A DNA stretch of 64,000 nucleotides, taken from NCBI GenBank assembly GCA_015075745.1, contig JABTTW010000001.1, forward strand, positions 1,550,001-1,614,000, in the 5' to 3' direction. The stretch's first letter is position 1. Every line of letters begins with the position of its first letter. Shown here piece after piece: positions 54,711 through 63,757 of the stretch. The notes under the pieces were generated by a model that searched no databases, had not been told where the DNA came from, and saw only the letters and a list, made by a program, of their open reading frames with translations. The translations under genes and the position numbers were made by a program. Source of the DNA: Planctomycetia bacterium (lineage in GTDB: Bacteria; Planctomycetota; Phycisphaerae; UBA1845; UTPLA1).

Positions 54711-55565
54711 TCAGTACTTGTGGAAGCCGCGGCCGGACTTTCGGCCGAGGTATCCGGCGTCGACCATTTTCTTGAGAAGTGGGCAGGGGCGGAACTTGGG
54801 GTCGCCCAGGTCTTTGTGGAGCACATCGAGAATGTTGAGGCAGACGTCGACGCCGATGAAGTCGGCGAGGGTCAGCGGGCCCATGGGGAAGTTGCAGCCC
54901 TGCTTCATGATCTCGTCGATGTTCTGCGGCTCGGCGACGCCTTCCATCAGGGCGAAGGCGGCCTCGTTGATCATGGGCATGAGGACGCGGTTGGAGACGA
55001 AGCCGGGCATGTCGTTGCAGGGGAGCGGGTTCTTGCCCATCTGTTTGGCGAGGGCCTCGACTGATGCCAGCGTGGCGTCATCGGTTTGGAGTCCGCGGAT
55101 GACCTCGACGAGGGACATGAGCGGGACGGGGTTGAAGAAGTGCATGCCGATGAATTTTGAGGGGCGGCCGGTGGCGGCGGCGAGCTTGGTGATGCTGATG
55201 CTGCTTGTGTTGCTGGCGAGGATGGCGTCGGCGGGGAGCCGGGCTTCGATTTGTTTGTAGAGGGCGACTTTGGCGTCGAAGTTTTCGAAGATGGCCTCGA
55301 TGGCGATGCCGACCTTGGGCCAGGCGATTTCTTCGAGGGAGGAGCAGACTTTTAGATTGGCCTTGGCCTTCGCGGCGACATCGGCGGGGAGCTTGCCCTT
55401 TTCGACGAGCTTGCTCAGGCTCTTCTCAATGTCGGCGAGGGCTCTCTTCACCTGCTCGGCGTTGACGTCGTAGATGAAGGTGGTGAGGCCGGCGGTGGCG
55501 GCGACCTGGGCGATGCCGCGGCCCATGGTGCCGGAACCGATGATTACTGCGGACTGGAAGGACAT
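54711..55565 (-). CDS. 3-hydroxyacyl-CoA / 3-hydroxybutyryl-CoA dehydrogenase
   Basis: 284 residues from the ATG at 55565, chosen for the ribosome binding site AAGAGGTG and the Rossmann start '[20 protein letters not shown]'. The family block '[20 protein letters not shown]' is followed by '[20 protein letters not shown]' and '[20 protein letters not shown]', the HxFxPxx / dehydrogenase signature. It oxidises 3-hydroxyacyl-CoA with NAD(P)+. A long frame to 55751 is not needed. It is one of three acyl-CoA genes in this cluster. Confidence 0.94.
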   Translation of the reverse strand: MSFQSAVIIGSGTMGRGIAQVAATAGLTTFIYDVNAEQVKRALADIEKSLSKLVEKGKLPADVAAKAKANLKVCSSLEEIAWPKVGIAIEAIFENFDAKVALYKQIEARLPADAILASNTSSISITKLAAATGRPSKFIGMHFFNPVPLMSLVEVIRGLQTDDATLASVEALAKQMGKNPLPCNDMPGFVSNRVLMPMINEAAFALMEGVAEPQNIDEIMKQGCNFPMGPLTLADFIGVDVCLNILDVLHKDLGDPKFRPCPLLKKMVDAGYLGRKSGRGFHKY

Positions 55566-55668
55566 GATGCACCTCTTGGTTTTGAATGAGACAAGAAGAG
55601 CAATGATAAGGTGAAAGGAAGCGGGCGACAAAGCGGGCCGTGGGCTATGGAGTCGCTTGGGGAGGGCG

Positions 55669-56245
55669 TTACCCCATGCCTGCCGGGGCGACATCGAACA
55701 GGACGAGATTGAAGCCGTCGGCCAGAAGATGAAACGGCATGCCGATCGCATTGCAGACGTAGCTGAGCATCCAGAAGAAGGCCTGCATCGATTCGGGAAA
55801 GACGAACAGGAGGAACATCAGGAGGCCGAAGCCGCCCCAGACGGCCTGAGGCTGGTGCAATTTCCAACGGGTCTCGGCGTCGAAGGTGTGTTCGATGATT
55901 CCGAAGCCGTCGAGCGGGGGTATAGGAATCAAATTGAAGACGGTGGCGATGAAGTTCAGCACGGCCATCGCGGCGATGAAGTAGACCCAGGTTGGATGGG
56001 GTCCGATGGGCGGAACGAGGCCGACCATCGGATGAATCGGAATGCAGAGCAGGAGGAACAGGAGAAAATTGCTGGCGGGTCCGGCTGCCGCGACGTAGGC
56101 ACTCCATTTTTGGTTGCGGAGGGCGGATCGATCGATCATGACGGAGCCGCCGGGGAGTGGGAAGCCGCCCATCATGAGGATGATCGCGGGGAGGAGGAGG
56201 CTGAAGACGGGGTCGATGAATTTTGTGGGGTCGAGGGAGAGATAG
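55669..56245 (-). pseudogene. M50 (site-2-protease type) metalloprotease, C-terminal part, split by IS1380-like element
   Basis: This part encodes the region after the insertion: 'GYLSLDPTKFIDPVFSLLLP' and the second zinc-site motif 'FNLIPIPPLDGFGIIEH' (N-x-x-P-x-P-P-L-D-G), with several membrane helices. The N-terminal part with the HEFSH motif is at 57837-57986. Removing the IS and one ATAG copy restores 'SVREKGYLSLDPTKF' in frame. The IS end supplies an ATG at 56259 that could start a truncated product, but without the HExxH helix it would be inactive. Confidence 0.9.
56242..56245. repeat. ATAG target site duplication, left
   Basis: ATAG directly before the left end of the IS, repeated at 57837-57840. 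Confidence 0.8.
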
Positions 56246-57836
56246 CCCGAATATTTCATCAGGTCGGCGTTGAATAGGAATAGAAAAAGCCTCGAAGCCC
56301 TGTAGACTGGGGTTTCGTAAGAACATTCCGGTCCATAGGCAGGGAGGCTTTTTCGTGACAGACTGTAACAGCAAACCGATGTTCTTTTCCAGTCTCGGCC
56401 GCAAGAAAATCGTGGCCGATTTCACAGGCGGAACGCTCACCTCAGACGCCGGGGGTCTGCTGCTTCGGGAGGTCGAGCGGCGTCTGGGCCTGGTCGATCA
56501 ACTGGCCGGGGTCATCAACGACCCGCGTGATCCGGCCCGAATTCAACATGACCAGCGGGTCATGCTGGCCCAGCGCATCTTTGCCATTGCGATGGGCTAC
56601 GAAGATCTCAACGACCATCAAGCCCTGCGGAGCGATCCCGTGCTGGCGGTCCTGACCGGGCGGCCGCCGAGCGCGGATGAGCCGCTGGCCAGCAGTCCGA
56701 CCTTGTGCCGGCTGGAGAACCGCGTCACGCGCGGCGACCTGGCACGAATGTCGCGTGTGCTGGTGGAGCAGTTCATCGCGTCCTATGAATCGCCGCCGGA
56801 GGAATTGATCCTCGACTTCGACGCGACCGACGATCCGATCCACGGCAACCAGGAAGGCCGCTTCTTCCACGGCTATTACGACCACCACTGCTTCCTACCG
56901 CTGTATGTGTTCTGCGGCTCGCGGCTGCTGGTCTCCTACCTGCGGCCCAGCAACATCGACGGGGCCCATCACGCCTGGCCCATCCTGAAGCTGCTGGTGC
57001 AGCGCTTGCGACAGGCGTGGCCCGGGGTGCGGATCATCGTCCGCGGGGATTCCGGCTTCTGCCGCCGGCGAATGATGAAATGGTGCGACCGGCACGGCGT
57101 CAAGTACGTGCTGGGCCTGGCCCGCAACACCGTCCTGGAGAAAGCGGCCGAGTCCTTCATGCAGGCGGCCGAGGCCCAGTTCGCCACCACGCAGCAGAAG
57201 GTGCGGAACTTCCACGAGATCGAGTACGCGGCGCAGACCTGGGATCGCCCGCGCCGCGTGATCGTCAAGGCCGAGCGGCTGGTTCAGGGGCCCAACGTTC
57301 GATTCGTGGTGACCAACCTGACCGACCGCACGCCGAACGATATCTACGACGGTCTGTACACGGCCCGCGGCGACATGGAGAACCGCATCAAGGAGCAGCA
57401 GCTCGGGCTCTTCGCCGATCGCACCAGTTGCCACGCCTTCCTGGCCAATCAGTTCCGGCTGCTGTTGTCCTCGGCGGCCTACGTCCTGGTGGAAACGCTG
57501 CGCCGCACGGCCCTGGCCGGCACCGAACTGGCCGAGGCCCAGGTGAACACCATTCGCCTGAAACTCCTCAAGGTCGCCGCGCGGGTGGTCGTCTCCGTGC
57601 GCCGCGTCGTACTGCGACTGTCGAGCAGCTGCCCCCTGCAGGACCTGTGGCGATCCCTGGTTCCACGACTCCGCCTGATCCCGCCCGCCCCATCATGACC
57701 CGAAAAACAACCTGATCACCGCTTGGGGGTAAGGGGGCTCTGCGCGCCCCAACCTCCACCTTCATCCCTCCGCTCACGCACAAAGCCGAAAAACTCCGTC
57801 CATCACCATTCGAAGATCACTGATGAAATATGCGGG
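56246..57836 (+). mobile_element. IS1380-family insertion sequence
   Basis: 1591 bp. Ends: left CCCGAATATTTCATCAG, right (reverse complement) CCCGCATATTTCATCAG, 16/17 identical, flanked by a 4-bp ATAG duplication, the size typical of IS1380. The single transposase gene is intact, so the copy is recent or mobile. The insertion is in an M50 protease gene. Confidence 0.92.
56355..57698 (+). CDS. IS1380-family transposase
   Basis: 447 residues, an intact DDE transposase. It begins 'KIVADFTGGTLTSDAGGLLL', typical of IS1380. The acidic residues are in 'ILDFDATDDPIHG', 'IIVRGDSGFCRRRMMKWCDR' and 'ENRIKEQQLGLFADRTSCHA'. It catalyses cut-and-paste transposition of its own element. The start lies about 109 bp inside the left end, after a leader that has a 'cctcgaag...' hairpin-like repeat. 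Codon use is similar to its neighbours. Confidence 0.95.
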   Translation: MTDCNSKPMFFSSLGRKKIVADFTGGTLTSDAGGLLLREVERRLGLVDQLAGVINDPRDPARIQHDQRVMLAQRIFAIAMGYEDLNDHQALRSDPVLAVLTGRPPSADEPLASSPTLCRLENRVTRGDLARMSRVLVEQFIASYESPPEELILDFDATDDPIHGNQEGRFFHGYYDHHCFLPLYVFCGSRLLVSYLRPSNIDGAHHAWPILKLLVQRLRQAWPGVRIIVRGDSGFCRRRMMKWCDRHGVKYVLGLARNTVLEKAAESFMQAAEAQFATTQQKVRNFHEIEYAAQTWDRPRRVIVKAERLVQGPNVRFVVTNLTDRTPNDIYDGLYTARGDMENRIKEQQLGLFADRTSCHAFLANQFRLLLSSAAYVLVETLRRTALAGTELAEAQVNTIRLKLLKVAARVVVSVRRVVLRLSSSCPLQDLWRSLVPRLRLIPPAPS

Positions 57837-57840
57837 ATAG
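57837..57840. repeat. ATAG target site duplication, right
   Basis: ATAG directly after the right end of the IS. Confidence 0.8.
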
Positions 57841-57986
57841 CCCTTTTCGCGGACGCTTCGATCGCCGCCCCAGTAGGCGACGAGTGCGTGGGAGAATTCG
57901 TGCAGGCACACCGAGAGAATCCATGCGAGGACCGCGGCGAACATCAGCGGGGTGAAGGTGACGGCGAGCAGGGGCGCGTTGAGCAT
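57837..57986 (-). pseudogene. M50 metalloprotease, N-terminal part with HEFSH
   Basis: Encodes 'MLNAPLLAVTFTPLMFAAVL' with a first membrane helix and the zinc motif in 'SVCLHEFSHALVAYWGGDRS' (HExxH). Beyond 'REKGY' the frame runs into the IS and ends after about 20 foreign residues. It is the 5' part of the split gene described at 55669. Confidence 0.9.
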
Positions 57987-58081
57987 CCGACGATTAGAGC
58001 CGGGTAAAAAGGAAAACGCCAGATGCGGCGGGTGTGCTGCATCCGGCGTTTTGATTTCTTATTCGTAGTGTCCGGGGCGGA

Positions 58082-58978
58082 CTAGAGCATTTCCTCGCCG
58101 CTCTTGATGTGGGCGCGGAAGTCGGCGATGAGCTGTTTGGTGATGGGGCCCGGCGTGCCGTCGCCGACGATGCGCTTTTCGAACTCGGTAACGGGGCAAA
58201 TCTCAGCTCCGGTGCCGGTGATGAACATCTCGGTGGAATAGTAGAGGTCGGCGCGGGTCATGGTTGTCTCGTCGGTGGTGATGCCTCGCTTTTGGGCCAT
58301 TTTCAGGACGAGTCGTCGCGTGATGCCGCCGAGGAGGCCGCAGTGGGTCGCGGGGGTACGGAGCTTGCCACCCTGAACGGCGAAGATGTTGTCACCGGTG
58401 CATTCGGCGACGTAGCCCTCGTGGTTGAGCATGACGGCTTCGAGGCAGCCGGCGTCGATGGCCTCGATCTTGGCCATGATGTTGTTGAGGTAGTTCAGGC
58501 TCTTGATTTGCGGCGAGAGGGCGTTGGGGTGATTTCGAATGGTGGACGCGGTGATGATCTTCATGCCCTTCTCGTACATCTCGGGGCCGTACATCTGAAT
58601 CTTGTCGCAGATGATGAAGACCTGTGACGGGAGGCAGCGAAACGGATGAATGCCGAGGGTGCCGGGTCCGCGGGCGGCGACGAGTCGGATGTATCCGTCG
58701 GTGGTGTTATTCGCCAGAATCGTTTCCTTCATGGCGGCGACGATCTGGTCGGTGGACCAGCGGATTTCCATACGGATGGCGCGGAGGCTGTTGGCGAAGC
58801 GCTCCATGTGGGCCGTGCATTCGAAGATTTTTCCGCCATAGACGCGGATGCCCTCGAAGACGCCATCGCCATAGAGCAGGCCATGCGAGAAAACGCTGAT
58901 CGTCGCATCGGCAGTGGGGACGAGCTTGCCGTCGAGCCATATTTTCAGGTTCGGATTGGGGGAAAAATCCTGAGCCAT
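58082..58978 (-). CDS. ilvE: Branched-chain amino acid aminotransferase
   Basis: 298 residues from the ATG at 58978 (GAGG upstream); an in-frame ATG at 59071 adds 31 residues. Fold type IV: 'GLLYGDGVFEGIRVYGGKIF', the PLP Lys in 'QIKSLNYLNNIMAKIEA', and the conserved 'VAECTGDNIFAVQGGKL'. It transfers the amino group between glutamate and branched-chain 2-oxo acids, the last step of Val/Ile/Leu synthesis. It is a single gene. Confidence 0.95.
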   Translation of the reverse strand: MAQDFSPNPNLKIWLDGKLVPTADATISVFSHGLLYGDGVFEGIRVYGGKIFECTAHMERFANSLRAIRMEIRWSTDQIVAAMKETILANNTTDGYIRLVAARGPGTLGIHPFRCLPSQVFIICDKIQMYGPEMYEKGMKIITASTIRNHPNALSPQIKSLNYLNNIMAKIEAIDAGCLEAVMLNHEGYVAECTGDNIFAVQGGKLRTPATHCGLLGGITRRLVLKMAQKRGITTDETTMTRADLYYSTEMFITGTGAEICPVTEFEKRIVGDGTPGPITKQLIADFRAHIKSGEEML

Positions 58979-59172
58979 AGGTCGATCCTCGTTCACGTCA
59001 TGGCGTGAGCCTGTTTCGTTCGCGGCGCGGCGCGCCGCGGGCATCGATCGGTTGATGGTGGACATGGCCAAGCCTACCTTTCGGGATTCAGATGCGGGGC
59101 AGTTGGGCGACCAGCAATCGCCTCGAACTTGCCCGGCGAAATGACGGCCGCCCCGCCCGGACTGTCGTCATA

Positions 59173-60012
59173 TTATTCTACACGGCCATCAACCAGATGC
59201 ACAACCGCATCGGTTCGGGCGGCGATCTCGCGGTCGTGGGTAACCATGACGACCGTTTGGCCCGCCGCGTTGAGCGACTTCAGCAGATCGAAAATATCCC
59301 GGCCGGTCCTGGCATCCAGGTTGCCGGTAGGTTCATCGGCAAAGAGGACTTTCGGCTCGTTCATCAGCGCCCTGGCGATGGCCACGCGCTGGCGCTCTCC
59401 GCCGGATAACTCGTTCGGGCGATGTCCGAGCCGTCCGGCGAGGCCGACGCGATCCAATAACGAGCGCGCCCTCGCTTCAGTCATCGCTCGGCGTCCCAGC
59501 CAGCCGGCCATCGACTGGCCGACCATGACCGGCAGCAGGACGTTTTCCAGGACGTCGAACTCCGGGAGCAGGTGGTAGAACTGAAAGACGAAACCAAACG
59601 AGCGATTCAACAGATCGTTGCGCCGGGACTCCAGGCTCGCGGAAGAGCGCTGCAAGACGGCTACCGGCCGCTTTGATGCGCCTTCCGTTTCGAGATCGGG
59701 CGCGGAGGCTTTTGGCGAGAACACTTTTGCCGCGAAGGAATCGTTCTGCCGGCTGTCGCGGCCTCGCGGAATCGTGCGGACACCTTCGGCCTCGAAGAGC
59801 GGCGACCCTTCAAACCAGACCTGGCCTCGCTGGGGCACGTCCAGGCCGGACATCACGTGCAGCAGGGTGCTCTTTCCGCTTCCGCTGCTGCCGATGATGG
59901 ATACGAAGCGACCGGCTTCGATGTTCAGGCTGATCCCGCGAATGACCGGCAGTTCGGTACGACCGAGAATGTAGCTCTTCTGGATATTTTCGCAGCGAAT
60001 CAGCACTGGCAC
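59173..60012 (-). CDS. LolD-type ABC transporter ATPase with insertion
   Basis: 279 residues, about 45-50 longer than LolD. Walker A is 'IIGSSGSGKSTLLHVMSGLD', the signature 'LSGGERQRVAIARALMNEPK', Walker B 'VLFADEPTGNLDARTGRDIF' and the switch 'VMVTHDREIAARTDAVVHLV'. Between the Q-loop strand and 'FGFVFQFYHLLPEFDVLENV' lies a polar, charged insertion (about residues 75-120). It could serve lipoprotein release or another FtsX/MacB-like permease. No partner permease is adjacent. Confidence 0.88.
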   Translation of the reverse strand: MPVLIRCENIQKSYILGRTELPVIRGISLNIEAGRFVSIIGSSGSGKSTLLHVMSGLDVPQRGQVWFEGSPLFEAEGVRTIPRGRDSRQNDSFAAKVFSPKASAPDLETEGASKRPVAVLQRSSASLESRRNDLLNRSFGFVFQFYHLLPEFDVLENVLLPVMVGQSMAGWLGRRAMTEARARSLLDRVGLAGRLGHRPNELSGGERQRVAIARALMNEPKVLFADEPTGNLDARTGRDIFDLLKSLNAAGQTVVMVTHDREIAARTDAVVHLVDGRVE

Positions 60013-60159
60013 ATTGAACCGCCTGACGCGGAACCCCGCAAGATTACCGTGAAATCAATCGCGGGGCGGCGACGGTGAACTCGAGAGTCACCGGCCAACC
60101 AGCCACGCCCGCGACTTATTACGAAATGACCGGCCGATCGGATCGCGGAGAAACGTCAG

Positions 60160-60186
60160 GGGATCGTTCGGCGATTGAGCGATCCC
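60160..60186. terminator. GGGATCG/CGATCCC hairpin downstream of the GGDEF-EAL gene
   Basis: 7-bp stem with a 13-nt loop, directly after the regulator stop (60198) on its coding strand. There is no clear U-tract. The 60013-60159 part of the gap to the LolD-type gene holds nothing I can name. Confidence 0.35.
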
Positions 60187-60197
60187 GGGGAGCGACA

Positions 60198-62168
60198 TTA
60201 GGCCAGAACGAGGGGCGGCTGGATGGTGAATTCCTTCATCAGCGACTCAGCCATTTCGGCAGTGACCGGCTTTGAGAAGAGGAATCCCTGGCCGAAGTCG
60301 CAGCCCAGTGTGAGAAGCTGCGCGAATTGGTCGGCGGTTTCGATTCCCTCGGCGATGGTCTTCATGTCCATGTTGTGGGCGAGCTCTACGACGGAGTGAA
60401 TGATGGCGGCGTATTTCTTGTGGCTTTCCAGGCATCTCACGAAGGACTGGTCGATCTTGAGCTTGTTGAACGGGAGGTCGCGAAGCAAGGCGATGGAGGA
60501 AAGCCCCTTTCCGAAGTCGTCCATGTGCAGTTCGATTCCTAATGCGCGGATGGCGGTGAGCTTGTCGAGAATCAGGGATGGATCGTCGGGAATGACCGAT
60601 TCGGTAATCTCGAAGCTGATTCCCTCGGCCGGGCACCGGGTACTCTCCAACACGGCGCACACGTCTTTGAGGAATCCGGCGGCGGTTAACTGTCGCTTGG
60701 ATATGTTGACGCTGACTCTGAGCCGCTGCCCCTGCGGCCGATGCTGGTTGATTTTTCGGGACATTTCACATGCCGCTTCGAGCACCTGACGCCCTAAGGG
60801 CGCAATCAGGCCGGTCTCTTCGGCGATCGGAATGAAAATGTCCGGCAGCAGAATTCCGCGTGTGGGATGGTTCCATCGGGCCAGGGCCTCGAAACCGGCG
60901 GTCCTGGACGTTTCGATACAGACGATCGGCTGGTAGTGGACGATGAACTCAGCGGCTTCAACGGCCCGCCGCAGGTCATTTTCAAGACTGAGCCGGTTGA
61001 CGGCGGCGGCGTGCATGGCCTCATCGAAGACGGCATGGCGCGCCTTTCCGTTGGACTTGGCGCGATACATGGCGGTGTCCGCGTCTCGGAGGAGGGCTTC
61101 GGCGGACGTTTCCGATCGGCAACTGACCGCGATTCCGATGCTGGTGCTGATGACCAATTCATGGTCGCCCAATTGAAAGGGGACGGCCAACACGGAATGG
61201 ATGCGCTCGGCGACGCGGGAGGCATCGACGGTGTTGGAGATATCGTCCAGGAGAATGACGAATTCATCACCGCCGAGACGGGAGGCGAAACCCTCGCCGA
61301 TGCGGACGACACTGTCCGAGGCGCGCACGGTTTCGGTGAGCCGACTGGCGACGCCGATGAGCAGTTGATCTCCGACCGCATGGCCGAGACTGTCGTTGAC
61401 GACTTTGAAGTTGTCGATGTCGAGGAAGAGGACGGCGAACCGGTAATCGGCGTCGCGCACGCTTCGCCGGACAGATTGATTGAGCCGATCCATGAGGAGC
61501 GCTCGATTGGGAAGGCCGGTGAGCGTGTCGTGCAGCGAGTCATGCCGCAGTTGGTCTTCGGCCTGCTCGCGCATGCCGATTTCCTTTCTGAGCCGGCCGT
61601 TTACTTCCTGTAATTCGACGGTGCGCTGCTCGACAATCTTCTCGACTTCCTGAAGCTTCATGGCGGCCTGACGGGCGAGGTGCCACTTTTCCGTCAATGC
61701 GCGGGCGAGTTGGCGGACTTCGATGTTTTCGAAGGGCTTCTTGAGAATCAGCAGGTTTTCCTTGCGATCGAGTCGCCGAAGGAGGTCGTTCCACGAATAC
61801 TCGGCGTAGGCGGTGCAGACGACCACCTGCAGTTCGGGATGTTCGTTCCAGATGCGTGAAATCGTCTCGACACCATCCCAGCCCGGCGGCATGCAGATGT
61901 CCACGAAGGCCATTGCATACGGATTTCCCGCGCGATACGCCTGTCCCACCATTTCGAAGGCTTCCTGCCCCTGGAAGGCCGACTCGATTTCAAACTTTTC
62001 CGCCGCCTGAATCGTCTCTGACTCACCGAACAGCGCGGCCTCCGCGTCCCGCAGCGCATCGGCGTCCGTGGAGACGGGCGAGAGAATCTTGGCGAAATCC
62101 AGGTGGATTTCCCGATTGTCATCGACGACCAGGATCCTTCGGTTCGGCGTCGTCAGGGGTAATGTCAT
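60198..62168 (-). CDS. Response regulator with GGDEF and EAL domains
   Basis: 656 residues: an atypical REC domain (residues 10-160, 'ILVVDDNREIHLDFAKIL', phospho-Asp in 'AFVDICMPPGWDG'), a coiled coil, a GGDEF domain with intact 'RLGGDEFVILLDD' and an EAL domain with 'GFEALARWNHP'. Both c-di-GMP synthesis and breakdown residues seem present. It is co-transcribed with the histidine kinase (ATGA overlap), which presumably phosphorylates it. Its output should be c-di-GMP control, perhaps of motility. Confidence 0.92.
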   Translation of the reverse strand: MTLPLTTPNRRILVVDDNREIHLDFAKILSPVSTDADALRDAEAALFGESETIQAAEKFEIESAFQGQEAFEMVGQAYRAGNPYAMAFVDICMPPGWDGVETISRIWNEHPELQVVVCTAYAEYSWNDLLRRLDRKENLLILKKPFENIEVRQLARALTEKWHLARQAAMKLQEVEKIVEQRTVELQEVNGRLRKEIGMREQAEDQLRHDSLHDTLTGLPNRALLMDRLNQSVRRSVRDADYRFAVLFLDIDNFKVVNDSLGHAVGDQLLIGVASRLTETVRASDSVVRIGEGFASRLGGDEFVILLDDISNTVDASRVAERIHSVLAVPFQLGDHELVISTSIGIAVSCRSETSAEALLRDADTAMYRAKSNGKARHAVFDEAMHAAAVNRLSLENDLRRAVEAAEFIVHYQPIVCIETSRTAGFEALARWNHPTRGILLPDIFIPIAEETGLIAPLGRQVLEAACEMSRKINQHRPQGQRLRVSVNISKRQLTAAGFLKDVCAVLESTRCPAEGISFEITESVIPDDPSLILDKLTAIRALGIELHMDDFGKGLSSIALLRDLPFNKLKIDQSFVRCLESHKKYAAIIHSVVELAHNMDMKTIAEGIETADQFAQLLTLGCDFGQGFLFSKPVTAEMAESLMKEFTIQPPLVLA

Positions 62169-63757
62169 GCCACGACCTCCATCGGTCGAGCCAGCACTTC
62201 GAGGATGAAGGCCGCTCCCGTTCCTGGTCCTTCGCTGTGAGCGGTCAGTGAGCCGCCCATTTCCTTTGCCGCCAGCGCGCTGGAGTGAAGTCCGAAGCCG
62301 TGTCCGTCCTTCTTTGTGGTAAACCCGTGGGCGAAGATGCGCGTGATATTCTCTTTCGCGATTCCGATGCCCGAATCGATGACTTCGATGCGCACCCGTT
62401 CATCCATGACGCGAATTCGAATGGTGACCTGCCTGACCCTGACCGAAGGATGGCCGGCGGCGTGTTTGGCGTTGTGGAGGAGATTGACCAGTATTTGCAT
62501 GAGTTTGTGGCGATCAATGTCGACGAGCGGGAGCTTTTGGTAATCGCGGATGATCGCGATGCCGTGTCGCTCGAATGAGGCGGAGCTGAGGCGGAGCGCG
62601 TCCTCGAGGATCTCGGAGAGGCAGACATGCTCCATGACGCAGGAGTTGCCCGCGTAGACCTGTTGCGTGGAGACCACGCTCTTGATGTGCTCGAGGTTTT
62701 TGCCGAGCGACTCGAGTTCGTTGGCCATGAGTTCCTGCTCGTCTCGGAGGGTGTCGGCGAGCATGGTGAGGTACTCGGGAACGCGACGGCCTCGGTCATC
62801 TTCGGAGAGGAACTTCGGCAGGTCTTTCGAGTGCTCATTGAGAAGCGCGGCAACGCGGCCGACCTTCGACAGGTTTGACGATCGAATGCTCTCGGAGATG
62901 ATCGATGCAGACGTGTTGACGCTGTTGAGGACATTTCCGACGTTGTGCAGCACGCCGGTTGCGATTTCCGCCATACCCGCTCGCCGTGAGACATCCATGA
63001 TCTCCTGGACGAGTTTCTCTCGCTCCGCCTGAGCCTGTTTTCGCTCGGTGATTTCGCGCCGCAGCGACGTTGCCTGCTCGGCCAACTCGGCGGTGCGATG
63101 TCGAACCTCGTCCTCGACTCCCGCCTTGGTGAATTCCAACTGGGCCCGCTCGTTGGCGATCTGGCGCATCTCGTGCGTGCTCTGGAAGCACATCCAGATC
63201 AGGAAGATGTCTTCGAAGACGACCCAGGCGGCGTGCTCCAGCAGCCGGAAGGGACTGGCCATCGCGACGCCGTAGACCGACTCCGGCCACAACCATCCGC
63301 GAACGCCGTGGTCCACGGCCACGAGAAGGGTTGCCGGAATGAAGACGCGCCAATCGCGGTAAAACGCCAGAAAGGCCAGTGAGCCGAAAACGTGGAAGTG
63401 TGTTTCGATGCGGCCGCCGGTGAGGTGGATCAGGAGGGCGGACCACAAGACCTGGCTTGCGGCGATGACGCAACGCGTCAGCAATGTCGCGGGCCGCAAT
63501 AGTGCCATCGCAATCGGGGCGCTGGAGAGGAGGGCCCCGATGATCAGGGCCGCCCAGACATGGGTATGAAGCAGACTCTTTTCGCCGTACCAGGTTCTCG
63601 GTGAGATGACCATGGCGCAGATGATGCCGCTGACGAACTGTATCGCCATGAGCAGTGCAAACATGCGATCGGTTCGGGCGTAGGTGCGAATGCACTGCTG
63701 CTCGAAGAGCTGATTCGCGCGCCCGGCGACTGCCGGATTTATTTCTGCGTCGCGCAT
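62165..63757 (-). CDS. Membrane histidine kinase with HNVGN variant H-box
   Basis: 530 residues. About six membrane helices (residues 30-190), a coiled coil ('RTAELAEQATSLRREITERK'), an H-box written as 'ATGVLHNVGNVLNSVNTSAS' and a HATPase domain ('ILVNLLHNAKHAA', 'GIGIAKENITRIFAHGFTTK', 'GHGFGLHSSALAAKEMGGSL'). The HNVGN H-box is the form seen in kinases paired with RedB-type proteins. It overlaps the regulator by 4 bp and the RedB-like gene by 19 bp. Confidence 0.9.
   Translation of the reverse strand: MRDAEINPAVAGRANQLFEQQCIRTYARTDRMFALLMAIQFVSGIICAMVISPRTWYGEKSLLHTHVWAALIIGALLSSAPIAMALLRPATLLTRCVIAASQVLWSALLIHLTGGRIETHFHVFGSLAFLAFYRDWRVFIPATLLVAVDHGVRGWLWPESVYGVAMASPFRLLEHAAWVVFEDIFLIWMCFQSTHEMRQIANERAQLEFTKAGVEDEVRHRTAELAEQATSLRREITERKQAQAEREKLVQEIMDVSRRAGMAEIATGVLHNVGNVLNSVNTSASIISESIRSSNLSKVGRVAALLNEHSKDLPKFLSEDDRGRRVPEYLTMLADTLRDEQELMANELESLGKNLEHIKSVVSTQQVYAGNSCVMEHVCLSEILEDALRLSSASFERHGIAIIRDYQKLPLVDIDRHKLMQILVNLLHNAKHAAGHPSVRVRQVTIRIRVMDERVRIEVIDSGIGIAKENITRIFAHGFTTKKDGHGFGLHSSALAAKEMGGSLTAHSEGPGTGAAFILEVLARPMEVVA

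Noticed and set aside
55669..56259. Truncated M50 fragment as an independent functional gene
   Set aside because: Its start codon is part of the IS end and it lacks the HExxH helix; it is a gene remnant.
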